From positions 1-7,217 of the forward strand of contig QJWF01000053.1 in the NCBI GenBank assembly GCA_003235435.1: 7,217 nucleotides of DNA. The letters are read 5' to 3'. The DNA comes from Nitrosomonadales bacterium (GTDB lineage Bacteria > Pseudomonadota > Gammaproteobacteria > Burkholderiales > Gallionellaceae). Positions 5,724 through 7,217 of the stretch are shown piece by piece. Numbering within the stretch: position 1 is the stretch's first letter; each line of letters starts with the position of its first letter. Below the pieces are notes generated by a model. It was not told the DNA's origin. It was given only the letters and a program-made list of their open reading frames with translations, and ran no database searches. The position numbers and the translations under genes were made by a program.

Positions 5724-6794
5724 ATGCACCCACAACTTAAGTGCTCAATTGTTTTGATCAGCCTGATTTTGCTCGCTTCTGGTTGCGCTGATACGCCTAA
5801 AGTTTTTCGCTTCGACAACACCAGCCAGGCAAATTCCAAGGTATGGCCTGCAGCCCCAGAGAAACCCCGCTATGGCTATATAGGCGAATTAACTGGGGAG
5901 AATAATTTCCTCCCTGAAAACCCTGAGAAGCGCAGCACTGCCACGAAACTGTTCGAGTGGCTGACCGGCCTCACCGGACAAAATCCGGATCCAATCGTGT
6001 TGCGCCGGCCGCAATGCGGTACAGTGGATGCCGATGGTCGTATATATGTCACAGATATCAGCCGTGCAGCTGTATATGTGTTTGACAAACCGGCGGGGCG
6101 GCTGGAAATATGGGATAGAGCGCGAGACAACGTCCCCTTTATGACTCCGATTGGTATCGCGCTGGGTGCGCAGGGCGAAATATTGGTTGCAGATGCCGAA
6201 CTTCACAGCGTGTTCAGGCTGGATAACAAAGGCAAGCCGGTTGGCGAATTCGGCAAGGATATATTGAAACGCCCCACGGGATTGGCACGCGATCCACAGC
6301 GCGGGCAGATCTATGTCGCTGACACCCGCGCCGATGATATCAAGGTATTCACTGACGATGGCAAGCTGTTAAAAGTAATCGGAAAACGCGGTGAAGGTTC
6401 GGGTGAGTTCAACTCGCCGACCTATCTGGCCTTTGCTTTCGACAAGATCTATGTTACTGACACCCTTAATTCTCGTATCCAGGTGTTCGACCTGAATGGC
6501 AAAGTTGTAAATAAATTCGGAAAACGAGGCCTGTTTATTGGCAATCTGGTACGCCCAAAAGGCATCGCTGTGGACAGTGAAAGCAATATTTACGTGATAG
6601 AATCCCTGTACGACAACATGCTGGTTTTCGACAACCAGGGCCGAACATTGTTGGCTCTTGGCGGAACCGGCAAGGAAACTGGGGAATTTTACCTTCCTTC
6701 CGGTGTCTGGACCGACAGTCAGGACCATATATATATCTCCGATATGTTCAATGGCAGAATTACGGTCTTGCAGTTTTTTGGAGGGTCGCAATGA
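5724..6794 (+). CDS. NHL-repeat six-bladed β-propeller lipoprotein
   Basis: Encodes 356 residues. A lipoprotein signal ends at Cys21 (LASGC), so the protein is membrane-anchored, probably in the outer membrane because no Asp follows the Cys. WPAAPEKPR (41-49) is the lead-in commonly seen in this propeller family. Six blade-like strands of the form IYV-D...V.F or similar recur at about 107-120, 153-166, 196-209, 242-255, 289-302 and 337-349, with GEFG, GSGEF and TGEF turns between them. This fits NHL repeats (PF01436, from memory) closing a six-bladed propeller. There is no haem motif. NHL lipoproteins of this sort are often encoded beside multihaem cytochromes in metal-respiring bacteria, and a role in cytochrome assembly, docking or export is inferred, not shown. 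Its stop overlaps the next start, so it is probably co-translated with the terminal cytochrome. Confidence 0.92.
   Translation: MHPQLKCSIVLISLILLASGCADTPKVFRFDNTSQANSKVWPAAPEKPRYGYIGELTGENNFLPENPEKRSTATKLFEWLTGLTGQNPDPIVLRRPQCGTVDADGRIYVTDISRAAVYVFDKPAGRLEIWDRARDNVPFMTPIGIALGAQGEILVADAELHSVFRLDNKGKPVGEFGKDILKRPTGLARDPQRGQIYVADTRADDIKVFTDDGKLLKVIGKRGEGSGEFNSPTYLAFAFDKIYVTDTLNSRIQVFDLNGKVVNKFGKRGLFIGNLVRPKGIAVDSESNIYVIESLYDNMLVFDNQGRTLLALGGTGKETGEFYLPSGVWTDSQDHIYISDMFNGRITVLQFFGGSQ
6780..6785 (+). promoter_or_regulatory. Strong ribosome binding site inside the end of the NHL gene
   Basis: GGAGGG lies five bases before ATG 6791, within the last codons of the NHL gene. With the ATGA overlap at 6791-6794, it fixes the start of the last cytochrome gene and indicates coupled translation. 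Confidence 0.8.
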
Positions 6795-7217
6795 ACTTAC
6801 ACCATCACTTGCCGCGGCTAGGCCTGCCAATTCTTGTCAGCATGTCTTTGTTAGCCGGGACTGGCAGTATAGCCCTTGCTGCAATAGTGACTAATATTGA
6901 GAATACCAAGCATAATTTCTCAGCTAGCGGGCCAGGGCCGGTCAAATCAACCAGCGTAAACCAGGTTTGCGTGTTCTGTCATACTCCTCATAGTGCGGTA
7001 GAACAGATTGCAGTGCCCCTTTGGAACCGCGAAATCTCAAGTCTGACCTACACCACCTATACTTCGGCCTCGATGGATGCAATTACAGATCAACCCGGCG
7101 CCTCTTCCAAGCTTTGCCTATCCTGTCATGACGGAACACTGGCAATCGGAACTGTAGGAGTACTGGACAACGCTGTTCCGGTCACCATCCCTATGGAGGG
7201 CACAAATGCCGGCAATA
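6791..7217 (+). CDS. Multihaem c-type cytochrome, paired-CXXCH type (3' end outside window)
   Basis: The first 142 residues are visible and the frame is open to the window edge. A Sec signal with hydrophobic residues about 11-30 ends near ALA-AI; its n-region is unusual in carrying HHH at 4-6. Mature features are NTKHNF with His41, CVFCHTPH (60-67), PLWNR (76-80), and CLSCHDGT (109-116). The CVFCHTPH...PLWNR...CLSCHDGT pattern is familiar from exported multihaem cytochromes with doubled CXXCH motifs (PF09699 type, from memory). His41 and His67 are plausible distal ligands. Two haems are visible, and since the family usually has more, others are expected downstream. There is no lipobox, so it is soluble or secreted. 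Following the NHL lipoprotein by a 4-base overlap, it may be the outward-facing or extracellular terminus of the pathway (inference). Confidence 0.9.
   Translation, partial: MNLHHHLPRLGLPILVSMSLLAGTGSIALAAIVTNIENTKHNFSASGPGPVKSTSVNQVCVFCHTPHSAVEQIAVPLWNREISSLTYTTYTSASMDAITDQPGASSKLCLSCHDGTLAIGTVGVLDNAVPVTIPMEGTNAGN

Noticed and set aside
1..7217. CRISPR array, tRNA/rRNA gene, insertion sequence or phage element
   Set aside because: No regularly spaced repeats, RNA gene signatures, transposase-like frames or terminal inverted repeats were seen.

Overview
The window looks like part of an electron-transfer gene cluster from a Gram-negative proteobacterium. This rests on an outer-membrane β-barrel ending in Phe, Sec signal peptides, two lipoproteins, and five c-type cytochromes carrying at least 14 CXXCH haem sites in about 5 kb. 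The style of the proteins (small triheme c7 modules, an NHL-propeller lipoprotein, a CVFCHTPH cytochrome) fits metal-respiring or iron-oxidising bacteria. A betaproteobacterium of the iron/sulfur-oxidising type (Gallionellaceae-like) is my best guess, but it is inference from protein style only.

Layout: 1-60 is probably the 5' end of a divergent minus-strand gene. 61-307 is a divergent intergenic region with repeats and promoter-like boxes. 308-2122 encodes a roughly 600-residue outer-membrane β-barrel. 2123-2375 is non-coding and contains two hairpins. From 2376 to 5600 there is a compact plus-strand run of five genes: triheme c7 cytochrome A1, triheme c7 cytochrome B1, a haem-free helical periplasmic protein X, triheme c7 lipoprotein B2, and triheme c7 cytochrome A2. 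A1/A2 are close paralogues (about 68% identical over the mature core) and B1/B2 are a second paralogous pair (about 52% over the haem domain), so the order is A-B-X-B-A on one strand. After a 123-bp gap come an NHL-repeat lipoprotein (5724-6794) and, overlapping it by ATGA, a multihaem cytochrome that runs off the window (6791-7217).

Proposed joint role (inference): the β-barrel forms an outer-membrane channel; the four small triheme cytochromes, one of them lipid-anchored, carry electrons across the periplasm and/or into the barrel; the helical protein X may scaffold them; and the NHL lipoprotein plus the terminal multihaem cytochrome form a partly or wholly extracellular module. This resembles porin-cytochrome conduits of the MtrAB/PioAB and Geobacter types in logic, but a set of separate triheme modules takes the place of one large periplasmic multihaem protein. 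All four c7 proteins have a conserved Met where a distal His would be expected, predicting one His/Met haem per protein.
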